64,000 nucleotides of DNA from Traorella massiliensis (GTDB taxonomy: Bacteria; Bacillota_I; Bacilli_A; Erysipelotrichales; Erysipelotrichaceae). Position numbers and translations under genes: made by a program. The notes under the pieces were generated by a model. That model searched no databases and had not been told where the DNA came from. It saw nothing but the letters and a program-made list of their open reading frames with translations. The first letter of the stretch is position 1; each line of letters opens with the position of its first letter. Shown here in pieces: positions 24,484 through 32,912 of this stretch. The stretch spans positions 38,455 to 102,454 of the forward strand of contig NZ_LT629967.1 of NCBI RefSeq assembly GCF_900104665.1, given 5' to 3'.

Positions 24484-26070
24484 TTAAAAAGCATTCTGGC
24501 ACTCTATTAATTTACCTTTTTCAAGTATCATTTTTCTTTTTGTTAACCTTTTGATCAAATAGCGATCATGAGAAACGATCAGTAATGTTCCTTTAAATTC
24601 CTCAAGAATCGATTCAACGATCTCAATACTTGAAAAATCCAAATGATTTGTAGGTTCATCAAAAATAATAAAATTAATATGATTGACGAATATCATGGCT
24701 AGTTTTAAACGTACTCTTTCACCTCCACTGAGATGTTCCAGCCTTTTGGCCATATCATCACCATCAAAACCAAACTTACGCAAATAGAGTCTAGCTTTTT
24801 CTTCACTCATAGCCGCTTCATAACAAAAGCTGTTCAAAAGGCGCTGTTTTTCATCATTAAATATGATTATCTGAGGCAAATACCCAATATCAACATGATT
24901 GCCTTTTTTCACACTTCCCTCATCCGCCTGTAGCTGATTCATCAAAATGCGGATCAAAGTGCTTTTACCGCTTCCGTTATCCCCACACAAAGCTATTCTA
25001 TCCTGCCAATATATCGTAAGATCAATATGATCCAAAAGATTTTTATCACCATACCTCTTACATAGCTCCTTGATTGACAGAACTTCTTTACTGCTTCTTT
25101 CACATACCGGTAAAGCAATAGTCATTTTTCGATTCGCATACTCTGGATTTTTAAGTCTTTCGATTTGCGATAATTTTTTCTCTAGTTGTTTTGCTTTCCT
25201 ATAGAAGCTTTCGTTATCACCTTCATACGCCCATTGACGATAACGTCGAATCGTGTTTTTCAATTTCAGTATCTGTTTCTGTTGCTCTTCAAAATCATGT
25301 TTTAAGCGTTCGAAACGCAACGCTTTTTCTTTTTTATAGTCATCATAATTACCTGGATACATCACAATTTCACCATTCTCAATTTCATAGATTTTAGAAA
25401 CGGTATGATTCAAGAAAAAACGGTCATGGGAAACAATGATCATTGTTTTTCGTAAAGAACTCATATACTTTTCAAGCCATTGTATTCCTGCACGATCCAA
25501 ATGATTCGTCGGCTCATCCAGCAATAGCACATCTAAATCTTGAATGAGCAAGTAAGCCAAATTAACACGCATCTTTTCTCCACCACTCAGAGTATCATAA
25601 TCATGATCAATAAGATAAGCGATCCTTAACCCCTGTGTCATCTGATCTACTTTACAAAGCAAATCATAACCGCCCGCCATTTCAAACCTTTCACATAAAT
25701 TGCCATATCTTTTCAATAAGTCATCTAAGCACTCTAAATGATCAGGATCGGAAATTTCTATTTCCATACAATGCATCTGATTCTGCATTTTCAAAATGTC
25801 ATTACGACTGCTCATTAAATAATCATGAACGCTTCCTTTAAACTCTCTAAAATTCTGTTCCAAATAACCAATTTTTGTATTTTTCGTTGTAATGATCTGT
25901 CCTTGCTGACATTTTTCTTTTCCAGCCAGTATCTTAAGAAATGTACTTTTTCCACATCCATTTTCTCCTACAATTCCTATATGCTCGCCATCATTTATTT
26001 TTAAAGTAATATCATCCAGTATAATTTCGTCACTATATCTTTTAGTTATATTATTTATATGTATCGTCAT
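24484..26070 (-). CDS. ABC-F ATPase, candidate antibiotic-resistance ribosomal protector
   Basis: A 528-residue soluble protein with two ABC domains: Walker A GENGCGKS (35-42) and GDNGSGKS, two LSGGE signatures and DEPTNHLD in both. There are no membrane segments. The roughly 80-residue linker between the domains is charged (KKEKALRFERLKHDFEEQQKQ), as in ABC-F factors that reach into the ribosome. A 40-codon leader peptide and a terminator hairpin precede it, an arrangement known from vga, lsa and msr resistance genes and inducible by ribosome-targeting drugs. Drug spectrum cannot be told from sequence; a housekeeping ABC-F is the alternative. Confidence 0.85.
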   Translation of the reverse strand: MTIHINNITKRYSDEIILDDITLKINDGEHIGIVGENGCGKSTFLKILAGKEKCQQGQIITTKNTKIGYLEQNFREFKGSVHDYLMSSRNDILKMQNQMHCMEIEISDPDHLECLDDLLKRYGNLCERFEMAGGYDLLCKVDQMTQGLRIAYLIDHDYDTLSGGEKMRVNLAYLLIQDLDVLLLDEPTNHLDRAGIQWLEKYMSSLRKTMIIVSHDRFFLNHTVSKIYEIENGEIVMYPGNYDDYKKEKALRFERLKHDFEEQQKQILKLKNTIRRYRQWAYEGDNESFYRKAKQLEKKLSQIERLKNPEYANRKMTIALPVCERSSKEVLSIKELCKRYGDKNLLDHIDLTIYWQDRIALCGDNGSGKSTLIRILMNQLQADEGSVKKGNHVDIGYLPQIIIFNDEKQRLLNSFCYEAAMSEEKARLYLRKFGFDGDDMAKRLEHLSGGERVRLKLAMIFVNHINFIIFDEPTNHLDFSSIEIVESILEEFKGTLLIVSHDRYLIKRLTKRKMILEKGKLIECQNAF

Positions 26071-26091
26071 TTTCTTTCTCCTCTCTCATGT

Positions 26092-26125
26092 AAACGGGAA
26101 AAAGAAAAGTCCAGCAGAGCTGGAC
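26092..26125 (-). terminator. Attenuator terminator before the ABC-F gene
   Basis: On the minus strand GTCCAGC-TCT-GCTGGAC (26125-26109) is a perfect 7-bp stem with a 3-base loop, followed by TTTTCTTTTTCCCG. The TTTTTCCCGT part can instead pair with ACGGGAAAA near the end of the leader peptide frame, giving a possible anti-terminator. Confidence 0.8.
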
Positions 26126-26161
26126 AACTATCATCAATACTGACAAAAGTACAATTCTGCT

Positions 26162-26284
26162 TTATCTGTTTTCCCGTATTTTGGACGCACTCGTCCCATT
26201 AGAAAGGAAAACAGTGAAAACAATGGTACGACAAAAAGCATCTTGCATTTTGATACGATCATAAATCTTTGTCATACCTAACAT
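26162..26284 (-). CDS. 40-residue leader peptide of the ABC-F gene
   Basis: ATG 26284 follows AAAGGAGG and encodes a 40-residue peptide, MLGMTKIYDRIKMQDAFC and onward to KIRENR, ending at TAA 26162-26164. The last codons overlap the sequence ACGGGAAAA that can pair with the T-run side of the terminator at 26092-26125. The strong start and the position suggest that stalling on this peptide allows transcription into the ABC-F gene. Confidence 0.7.
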   Translation of the reverse strand: MLGMTKIYDRIKMQDAFCRTIVFTVFLSNGTSASKIRENR

Positions 26285-26301
26285 TGTCCTTCGCCTCCTT
26301 T

Positions 26302-26324
26302 ATATGTTATTAGCAATAACATAT
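26302..26324. promoter_or_regulatory. Perfect palindrome upstream of the leader peptide
   Basis: ATATGTTATT-AGC-AATAACATAT is a perfect 10-3-10 palindrome directly before the AAAGGAGG of the leader peptide and just after the predicted transcription start. It may be an operator or an RNA hairpin that masks the ribosome binding site. Confidence 0.6.
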
Positions 26325-26339
26325 GCTTTATCCTTACTA

Positions 26340-26368
26340 TTTATACCACACCTTTGATCGATATGCAA
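26340..26368 (-). promoter_or_regulatory. Promoter of the ABC-F leader transcript
   Basis: On the minus strand TTGCAT (26368-26363) and TATAAA (26345-26340) are 17 bases apart. The predicted start is near 26333, just before the palindrome at 26302-26324. Confidence 0.6.
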
Positions 26369-26573
26369 GATTCACCATAATCTATAATTGTTCACTTTAA
26401 TGATTAAATATCCAACTGCCAAATTTATCTGTTGATAATAAATGTGAATATTTTCTGATTTTCATTAATAACTATTTTATTTTTAGAAGTTTTTACGGAT
26501 TATAAGTAAAAACTATTTGATATATAAGATTTTTTTGGTTATACTATTCATATAAGATAAGGAGGCAATCAAT

Positions 26574-27773
26574 ATGATCATCCGACCACATTATTTAAAC
26601 TTATTAAAAATCTACCGTGATGTTTCGCTTGTTAAGATATTGGCTGGGATTCGAAGATGTGGCAAATCTACGATCTTGGAAATGCTAAGAGAAGATTTGT
26701 TGAAAAGCGGGATTCCTGAAGACCATATTATCAGTATGCGTTATACATCAGAGGATTTTGATGACGGAATGACTGACAAAGAAATGTATAATGGAATTAA
26801 AGAATACATAACCAGTGAGGGACGTTACTATCTGCTATTAGATGAAGTTCAAGAGGTTTATGGATGGGAAAAAGCAGTTAATAGCTTGCTTGAAAATGCC
26901 AATACAGATATTTATGTAACTGGCTCCAATTCGAAACTGATGTCAAGCGAAATTTCTACCTACTTGTCAGGTCGATATGTCTCTATTCCGGTGTATACTC
27001 TGTCATTTTCCGAATATTTGGAGTTCAAAAAAAATGATTCTCAATCTTTAAAGGAATTATTAAACGAATACCTTCGATTTGGAGGATTCCCAATAGTAGC
27101 GCTAGGCAATTTTGATGAACGCTCCGCTTATCAGATTGTAGAAGGAATCTATAACTCTGTTATTACAAATGATATTACAAAACGACATAATATTATGAAT
27201 TTTGATTTATTTAATCGTGTTGTAAAGTTTATCATCGAAAATGTCGGCAAGACCTTTTCAGCCAATGCTATTGCAAAGTTTCTGAAAAGTGAGGGACGCT
27301 CCCTATCAGTCGAAGCAGTTTACAACTATCTCAACTGGTTAGAAAAAGCATTTATCATCTATCGCTGTCAGCGATATGATTTGCAGGGAAAATCCGTATT
27401 AAAAACACAAGAAAAATTTTATCTAGCAGACACTTCTCTGAAATATTGTATTATGGGGTTTAATCCAAAATCAATTGCCGCTATGCTGGAAAACATTGTC
27501 TACTTTGAACTACGACGAAGAGGATATAACGTTTATATTGGAAAAAATGAAACGAAAGAGATTGATTTTGTAGCAGTACAACGCGATGAGCGTATTTATG
27601 TACAGGTATGCCGTAATCTACCAGAAGAATCAGATCGAGAAATTACCAATCTCCTTGAAATCAAAGACCACTACCCAAAATATATAGTAACGTTGGATGA
27701 ATTAGCTACGGGAAATATCAACGGTGTAAAAATCGTGCATTTAGCAGATTTCCTTCTGAGTAACAGTTATTGA
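26574..27773 (+). CDS. DUF4143/AAA_14 ATP-binding protein
   Basis: A 399-residue protein with Walker A AGIRRCGKST (25-34), Walker B YLLLDEVQEV near residue 88, and the C-terminal DUF4143 region with LENIVYFELRRRGYNVYIG and EIDFVAVQ, a nuclease-like fold signature. These ATPases are common and mostly uncharacterised; some lie near toxin-antitoxin or mobile genes. It starts at ATG 26574, behind AAGGAGG. It stands alone, diverging from the ABC-F unit. A second, distantly related member is at 41821-43092. Confidence 0.8.
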   Translation: MIIRPHYLNLLKIYRDVSLVKILAGIRRCGKSTILEMLREDLLKSGIPEDHIISMRYTSEDFDDGMTDKEMYNGIKEYITSEGRYYLLLDEVQEVYGWEKAVNSLLENANTDIYVTGSNSKLMSSEISTYLSGRYVSIPVYTLSFSEYLEFKKNDSQSLKELLNEYLRFGGFPIVALGNFDERSAYQIVEGIYNSVITNDITKRHNIMNFDLFNRVVKFIIENVGKTFSANAIAKFLKSEGRSLSVEAVYNYLNWLEKAFIIYRCQRYDLQGKSVLKTQEKFYLADTSLKYCIMGFNPKSIAAMLENIVYFELRRRGYNVYIGKNETKEIDFVAVQRDERIYVQVCRNLPEESDREITNLLEIKDHYPKYIVTLDELATGNINGVKIVHLADFLLSNSY

Positions 27774-27857
27774 ATATAATTCAATAGTGAATTTAAAGGC
27801 ACAAAAAAACTTATTTTAAAATTCACACCAAAATTCCGCCATAAACAAAATATAATA

Positions 27858-27888
27858 AAAAACTGCCTTATTTTAGGGCAGTATTTTA
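27858..27888. terminator. Terminator next to tRNA-Thr
   Basis: ACTGCC and GGCAGT flank a 9-base loop with an A-run on one side and a TATTTTA run on the other. It can end the minus-strand tRNA transcript and the plus-strand ATPase transcript. Confidence 0.7.
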
Positions 27889-27892
27889 CATA

Positions 27893-27968
27893 TGGTGCCG
27901 ACGAAGGGACTTGAACCCCCGACCTACGCGTTACGAGTGCGTTGCACTACCAACTGTGCTACGTCGGC
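27893..27968 (-). tRNA. tRNA-Thr (anticodon CGU)
   Basis: The minus strand folds as a complete tRNA: acceptor GCCGACG with CGTCGGC, D arm GCAC/GTGC, anticodon loop CTCGTAA, T arm with GGTTCAAGTCC, and an encoded CCA (27893-27895). The anticodon CGT reads ACG. The last anticodon-stem pair (31-39) reads A opposite C. There are no other tRNAs nearby. Confidence 0.95.
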
Positions 27969-27998
27969 ATAGCACTAGTATTCTATCACTTTTTTTTA

Positions 27999-28709
27999 TT
28001 ATCTGCAATGCTTAACTTTCTCATGAAGCGGAATTTCTTTATTTTTCAATTCAAACAATTCGCTCACACTTACAACTTCAAACCCTTCACGACTCATACG
28101 TTTTAAAATTTCTTCTGTTGCTTCAATAGTAGAAGTATATCCATCATGCATAATAATAATATCCCCATCTTCTATATGAGAAAAAACATTATCTTGTATA
28201 CTTGCAGCATTTTTAACTTCCCAATCTCTTGAATCAACGCTCCACATAATAAAGGGTAAATCAAAGTCCTTTAAGATAGCTTCATCAATGTCGCCATAAG
28301 GCGGACGTACAAGCATATCTCCCTGCTGTCCGCTTAAAAACTGCAATAGACTTTCATTACCATAAATCTGTCTTTCTCGTTCTTCCTGGCTTGCTTTTGT
28401 CAGCCAGACATGATCTAAAGTATGATTGCCAATCTCATTACCATTTTCATAAATATGCTTCACCAATTCCTTATTTTCATTTGCATGATTTCCATTAATA
28501 AAAAAAGTAGCAGAAGCATCATATTTATTCAAAAGTTCAACTAATGCTTGTGTTGTTAACCGGCTAGGCCCATCATCATATGTCAAAGCCACATATTTCT
28601 TTTCTATAAAAACAGATTCAGATGCAGGCTCACGATATAAAAGCATGCCCACAAAAATAAAAACACAAGCCATGCCTAAATTAAATATTTTTTGTTGTAG
28701 TTTTTTCAT
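27999..28709 (-). CDS. Polysaccharide deacetylase (NodB domain), membrane-anchored
   Basis: A 236-residue protein with one N-terminal membrane segment (about 10-25) and a NodB catalytic domain: TYDDGPS (43-49), the metal-binding GNHTLDH, RPPYGD, and the C-terminal IIIMHDG. It should remove acetyl groups from peptidoglycan or another polymer on the outer surface. The start follows CAGGTGAGAA. Before the insertion sequence entered, the gene directly followed ispD on the same strand. Confidence 0.88.
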   Translation of the reverse strand: MKKLQQKIFNLGMACVFIFVGMLLYREPASESVFIEKKYVALTYDDGPSRLTTQALVELLNKYDASATFFINGNHANENKELVKHIYENGNEIGNHTLDHVWLTKASQEERERQIYGNESLLQFLSGQQGDMLVRPPYGDIDEAILKDFDLPFIMWSVDSRDWEVKNAASIQDNVFSHIEDGDIIIMHDGYTSTIEATEEILKRMSREGFEVVSVSELFELKNKEIPLHEKVKHCR

Positions 28710-28738
28710 TTCTCACCTGTTACAGTATATGAAAAAAG

Positions 28739-28753
28739 AGGATTACAAGTCCT
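28739..28753. repeat. Left 15-bp target duplication of the insertion sequence
   Basis: AGGATTACAAGTCCT is repeated exactly at 30748-30762. It is the core of a hairpin that in the uninterrupted host reads AAAAGAGGA-TTACAAG-TCCTCTTTT. Confidence 0.85.
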
Positions 28754-28843
28754 CCAATGGCATGAACTTAAGATATAATTTTAAGTTCATGCTTTTTTAT
28801 TATATATCCTTTTTTTTGGATAGAATTTCATATTTTTTCAGAT

Positions 28844-28911
28844 TGTAGTATAGGATAAATTTAATATCACTTTATTATATAAATGTTTAATTGTATAATT
28901 GTAGTATAGGA
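28844..28911 (+). repeat. Two copies of TGTAGTATAGGA upstream of the transposase
   Basis: The 12-mer occurs at 28844-28855 and 28900-28911, 56 bases apart, before the transposase start at 28922; a third copy lies after the gene at 30546-30557. They may bind transposase or regulate it. Confidence 0.55.
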
Positions 28912-28921
28912 CGGTGATGTT

Positions 28922-30535
28922 ATGTTTGTAAAAGTTGTAAAAAACAATAGAGGACGCCCACATACCTCTTTTATCTCAATTGTTCAATCTTATCGTGAAG
29001 ATGGAAAGGTAAAGCATCGTACAGTCAGAAATCTTGGACTTTTTGATGATGATCAGGTTCCCTATATTAAAGCTGCCTTCGCAAAAAAGAAGCCTCGTCT
29101 TGTCTATGACGACTGATCTGTAGTAAAGACTATGCTGGCTCAACAGGCTATCTCTGTATTGTCGGGCATCATTCATGATAAGTCACTTGTTGGAAATGCG
29201 CAGATCCTTCATGGCTCCTTTACCAGAAAACGTAAAATTTCTCTTGATAATCTGCTGGGTTACCTTATCTTCAGAAATCATAATGTGCTTTCGGAAGATC
29301 TTGTTTCCTACTTTGGGGCATTGGGTAATTTCGATATTCCCACCAGACAGGCCATGATCAAGAGAATCTCAATCCTTAACTATGATGTATGGGACTCTAT
29401 CATGGACAGATTCCGAAATGAAATATATAATGAGCTGCCGCTTCTCAATATCAAAGATTATATAATCGTTGCCGTTGACGGTTCATTTCTTGATCTTCCG
29501 CCACATATCGTTCTGAACCATTGCTTTGGCGGTCATCAGACTTCAAAAATGAAGATAGAGGATATCAAAAAGCCGCAGGCAAAAGTTTCAATGATCTATG
29601 ATGTGCTTAACAGGGTCATTCTGGATTTTTCTATTTCTCATTACAGGACATCCGAGATTCCGCTTCTTTTTGAACACCTGAAAAAGCTGCAGGAATTTTT
29701 CAGGCATAAAAAAATAATTCTGCTGGCAGACAGATACTATGGTTCAGCAGAATTGTTCAGATACTGTGAAAAGCATCATATCAAATACATCGTTCGGGCA
29801 AAGAAAAATTTCTTCAAGCATTATATTGAAAAGCATAAAGAAGAAAAGGATTTCCATATTCATATTAAATTTGACAAAGCATGGATAAGAAGAATCAAAG
29901 ATGATGAAATCAGAACATCCATTATTGAAAATCCGGAAATGGACATACGTGTTATAAAAGGAACATATTCATACATTGAAAAAAATAAAAAGAAGGAACG
30001 GGAAATCACTGTCGAAACTCAATATTTCACAAATCTTGATGATAAATTCGATCTGTCGAATATTGTTGATTTATATCATCATGAAAGATGGAATGTGGAA
30101 GGTGCATATGACGTTCTAAAAAACAATCTGGATATTGAACAGTACAACACGCATCATCCAATTGGCATCATTAATGAAACAATGGGGAAAGTCATCTTCT
30201 ATAACATGGAACAGATAATTTTTACAGAATCAAGGAAAAGAATCAGGCAGAATGACAAATGCAAATATGAATATATTCCAAACAACAGGCATATTATCAA
30301 TTTACTTCATCATAATAATTTCATGACAAGCTTTAAAAAACAGTCCGCAGATGAAATTTTAGATAAAATCATAGCAGCAGGATCAAAAGAAAAAATTCCT
30401 GTCAGGAAGGGGCGGCATTACAAGAGATGGAACAAATTTTTAAAAAGCATACCAAGGACAAAGCATAGAATAGACGGGCGCAGGAATCCGCCGGTAGCAA
30501 AAGGAAAAACCGGATTTGTGACCACCAATCATTAA
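28922..30535 (+). pseudogene. IS transposase with an in-frame UGA at codon 65
   Basis: ATG 28922 opens MFVKVVKNNRGRPHTSFISIVQSYREDGKVKHRTVRNLG, typical of the IS1634 N-terminus, and stops at TGA 29114-29116. The frame then continues unbroken from TCT 29117 to TAA 30533-30535. The rest has a DDE fold: AVDGSFLDL (first aspartate), LLADRYYG (second) and YHHERWNVEGAYDVLKNNL (glutamate, YREK-like). A GGA to TGA change would explain the stop. The downstream part could restart at ATG 29132 and give 467 residues with the whole catalytic domain but no N-terminal DNA-binding part. Confidence 0.8.
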
Positions 30536-30747
30536 TCCGGCTTCCTGTAGTATAGGAAAATTTCTTTTCCATCATCAGTTTAATGATAAAACAACATGAG
30601 ATAAAAAACAACTGAAAATTTTTAAAATTCATAAATTTCGATAGGGGTTTTTTTACGCTTTTTTTTCGTGTTTGTTTTTGATTAGATCATAATAATAAAA
30701 AAGCACAAACTTAAGAAACTAAATTATTCTTAAGTTCATGCCATTGG

Positions 30748-30762
30748 AGGATTACAAGTCCT
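30748..30762. repeat. Right 15-bp target duplication of the insertion sequence
   Basis: AGGATTACAAGTCCT, identical to 28739-28753. It contains the stop codon of ispD (30752-30754), so the IspD protein was left intact. Confidence 0.85.
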
Positions 30763-31384
30763 CTTTTGTCGTAATTTTTATATTGGTATATTCACCCATC
30801 ACCACATGTACTTTCGTATTGCTCAACCTTTCTACGACACTGGCATCATCACTAAATACATCCTGACTATTGATAGCCTTTTTCAAACATTCACATATCA
30901 GATCTTTTTTGAAACATTGTGGTGTTAAAGCTGCCATCAATGTTGATCGTTCAGGTGTATGATCGACAACATCCTGCTTCACCACTTTAATCGTATCCTT
31001 GACAGGAACCATCAGAAGAGCCGCATCATAGCTTTCCATAGCTTTCTTACAGCGATTCAGTTCATCCTGTGAAACATAAGGCCGTGCACCATCATGAATC
31101 ATGACAATGTCTTCATGAGCAGCATTGACTCCATGATAGGAACTTTCCTGTCGGGTAGCGCCACCAAAAACAAATTGTACACGATTTCCAAAAAGACTTC
31201 TCATATCTTTCTCATCATTTTTAGATATCACTAAAATGATTTCACTACAGGAAGCATCTTGTTCAAAGACCTTGACTGTTTTTTCAATAATTGTTTCTTC
31301 ATCTATTTTATATAACAGTTTATTATAGCCAAGACCCACTCTCGTTCCTGACCCTGCTGCCAGTATCACTGCACTGTATCTCAT
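30752..31384 (-). CDS. ispD: 2-C-methyl-D-erythritol 4-phosphate cytidylyltransferase
   Basis: A 210-residue nucleotidyltransferase of the MEP isoprenoid pathway. The nucleotide-binding start VILAAGSGTRVGLGYNK, the HDGARPYVS motif and the LTPQCF segment are conserved in IspD. The chosen start is ATG 31384, behind GGGTGA; the frame extends three codons farther without a better site. The insertion sequence lies at the stop codon and splits the terminator hairpin that followed the gene. Length is near the family norm of about 230. Confidence 0.92.
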   Translation of the reverse strand: MRYSAVILAAGSGTRVGLGYNKLLYKIDEETIIEKTVKVFEQDASCSEIILVISKNDEKDMRSLFGNRVQFVFGGATRQESSYHGVNAAHEDIVMIHDGARPYVSQDELNRCKKAMESYDAALLMVPVKDTIKVVKQDVVDHTPERSTLMAALTPQCFKKDLICECLKKAINSQDVFSDDASVVERLSNTKVHVVMGEYTNIKITTKEDL

Positions 31385-31418
31385 GAATATCACCCATATT
31401 CATTCTACCATATTTCAT

Positions 31419-32867
31419 TTATTTATCTACTTTTAATTCACTAACAAGACATTCACTATGATGCAGACCTACGCTTGACGGTCCTTTGATAATATCACCC
31501 TGTAGTGAAAACCTTGATCCATGGCATGGACAATCCCAGCATTTATCATGATCATTAAATTTCAAAGTACAACCTAGATGGGGACACAACGTATCGACGA
31601 TATACAATTTATCATCCTGACGATAGATTCCATAAGGATGACGATCCAGCTGAAAGCTGATGGCCTGATGATTCTCAGGTATCATAAGTTTTGAATCATG
31701 TATTTTAGATTCAATCAGGCTTTTAAGCACCTGATAGTTTTCACTAATAAAGTTCTTACTAAAAACAAGACTTTTTCTTTTTAATGAAAAAAGTTCTCTT
31801 CTTTCTGTTACTTTCTCTTCTAAAATATCTTTTACGGTCAAAGAAGCGACATAAGCATTCGTATTTCCCCATTTATTAAAACCTGTAATAACGATAAAAT
31901 CATCACATCGATCAATGATTGGCAGATAATCGGTAACCTGATAATCTTGTGAGCTCCATGTACTTAATAAACGATAATTTGGATATTCAAGCACTAAATC
32001 ACGTTTAAAGCTCTGCCATTTAAAATTCGAATCATCGCTTAATGCATGATCATAACCGCCAACTAACATAAAGTTTTTCATATTATTTTTTGTTTTTGTA
32101 ATTTCGTCTTCACTTAATATCATTAAACTATTTTTATCTGCAGGTTTTAATGCTGCTAGAAAGGTTTGTTTCGGAGCAGTTAATGTATAAAAAAACTTAA
32201 ACTGAAAAGGCATGTCCTGTGTAGCCAGAATACAATGCTTAAATCGAATTGCATGATCCTTTGTCTTTACCACATGATCATGAATATGCATCATCGGAGT
32301 TCTTTCATAGATTTCACAATTCAAATGTGAAGCTAACTGAATACAAAACTGATAAGGATCAAAGCTTGCCTGTTTCAAAAACTTAGCCCCATAACGTATT
32401 CCTTCGACTTCATCTTCTCTGATAACTTCATATGGAATGTCACATGTATCATAAGCCTTCATTTCATCGGCAACACGTTTTGTCATATAAACAGACTTAC
32501 ATCCAATCACAGCATCTTTTTCTGAATATTCACAATCAATATCATATTGCTCACAGATTCTTTTTAACTCATGAATCGCTCTTTCATTTTCATGATAATA
32601 AAGACGTGTTTTTTCTTTTCCATGAATCTTGAGTATTTCCTGATAATTAAACCCGTGCTGACTAGTAAGCTTACCAGTATTTCTGCCACTGGCACCACTG
32701 GCAATTTCATCACTTTCAATGATAACGATATGTTCAAATATATCCTGGAGCTGATAAGCACATAAAAGCCCGCTCATTCCTGCACCAACAATTAGCACAT
32801 CACACTCCAGATCCTGATTTAATTTTTTAATTCCTGTTTCTCTGTTTTTGATCCATTCACTTTTCAT
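31419..32867 (-). CDS. FAD-dependent oxidoreductase with C-terminal Rieske [2Fe-2S] domain
   Basis: A 482-residue protein. The N-terminal half is a DadA/glycine-oxidase-like flavoprotein with VLIVGAGMSGLLCAYQL, IESDEIASGASGRNTGKL and a C-terminal GFNKWGNTNA substitute for the usual GGWGNGI. The last 80 residues are a Rieske domain: CPHLGC and CPCHGSRF supply two Cys and two His to the cluster. Such fusions occur in Firmicutes; the substrate is unknown. The start at 32867 follows GAGGTGTCCT; nine more codons upstream lack a site. A single gene between ispD and a Nudix gene. Confidence 0.85.
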   Translation of the reverse strand: MKSEWIKNRETGIKKLNQDLECDVLIVGAGMSGLLCAYQLQDIFEHIVIIESDEIASGASGRNTGKLTSQHGFNYQEILKIHGKEKTRLYYHENERAIHELKRICEQYDIDCEYSEKDAVIGCKSVYMTKRVADEMKAYDTCDIPYEVIREDEVEGIRYGAKFLKQASFDPYQFCIQLASHLNCEIYERTPMMHIHDHVVKTKDHAIRFKHCILATQDMPFQFKFFYTLTAPKQTFLAALKPADKNSLMILSEDEITKTKNNMKNFMLVGGYDHALSDDSNFKWQSFKRDLVLEYPNYRLLSTWSSQDYQVTDYLPIIDRCDDFIVITGFNKWGNTNAYVASLTVKDILEEKVTERRELFSLKRKSLVFSKNFISENYQVLKSLIESKIHDSKLMIPENHQAISFQLDRHPYGIYRQDDKLYIVDTLCPHLGCTLKFNDHDKCWDCPCHGSRFSLQGDIIKGPSSVGLHHSECLVSELKVDK

Positions 32868-32912
32868 AGGACACCTCATTGATAGAGTGCCCATTTTTTT
32901 ATAAAAATATCA

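Larger units (their letters stand above)
28754..30747 (+). mobile_element. IS1634/IS4-superfamily insertion sequence (1994 bp)
   Basis: The ends CCAATGGCATGAACTTAAGA (28754-28773) and its reverse complement (30728-30747) are perfect 20-base inverted repeats, flanked by a 15-bp direct target duplication. One transposase frame occupies the interior and has an in-frame stop. The left end carries an additional hairpin, GCATGAACTTA with TAAGTTCATGC. A 12-mer TGTAGTATAGGA occurs three times (28844, 28900, 30546) around the gene. Long target duplications and the N-terminal HTH segment point to the IS1634 group. Confidence 0.9.

Noticed and set aside
29114-29116. UGA read as tryptophan in this organism
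   Set aside because: TGG is used for tryptophan throughout, and UGA ends genes such as trxB and hprK-adjacent frames normally.
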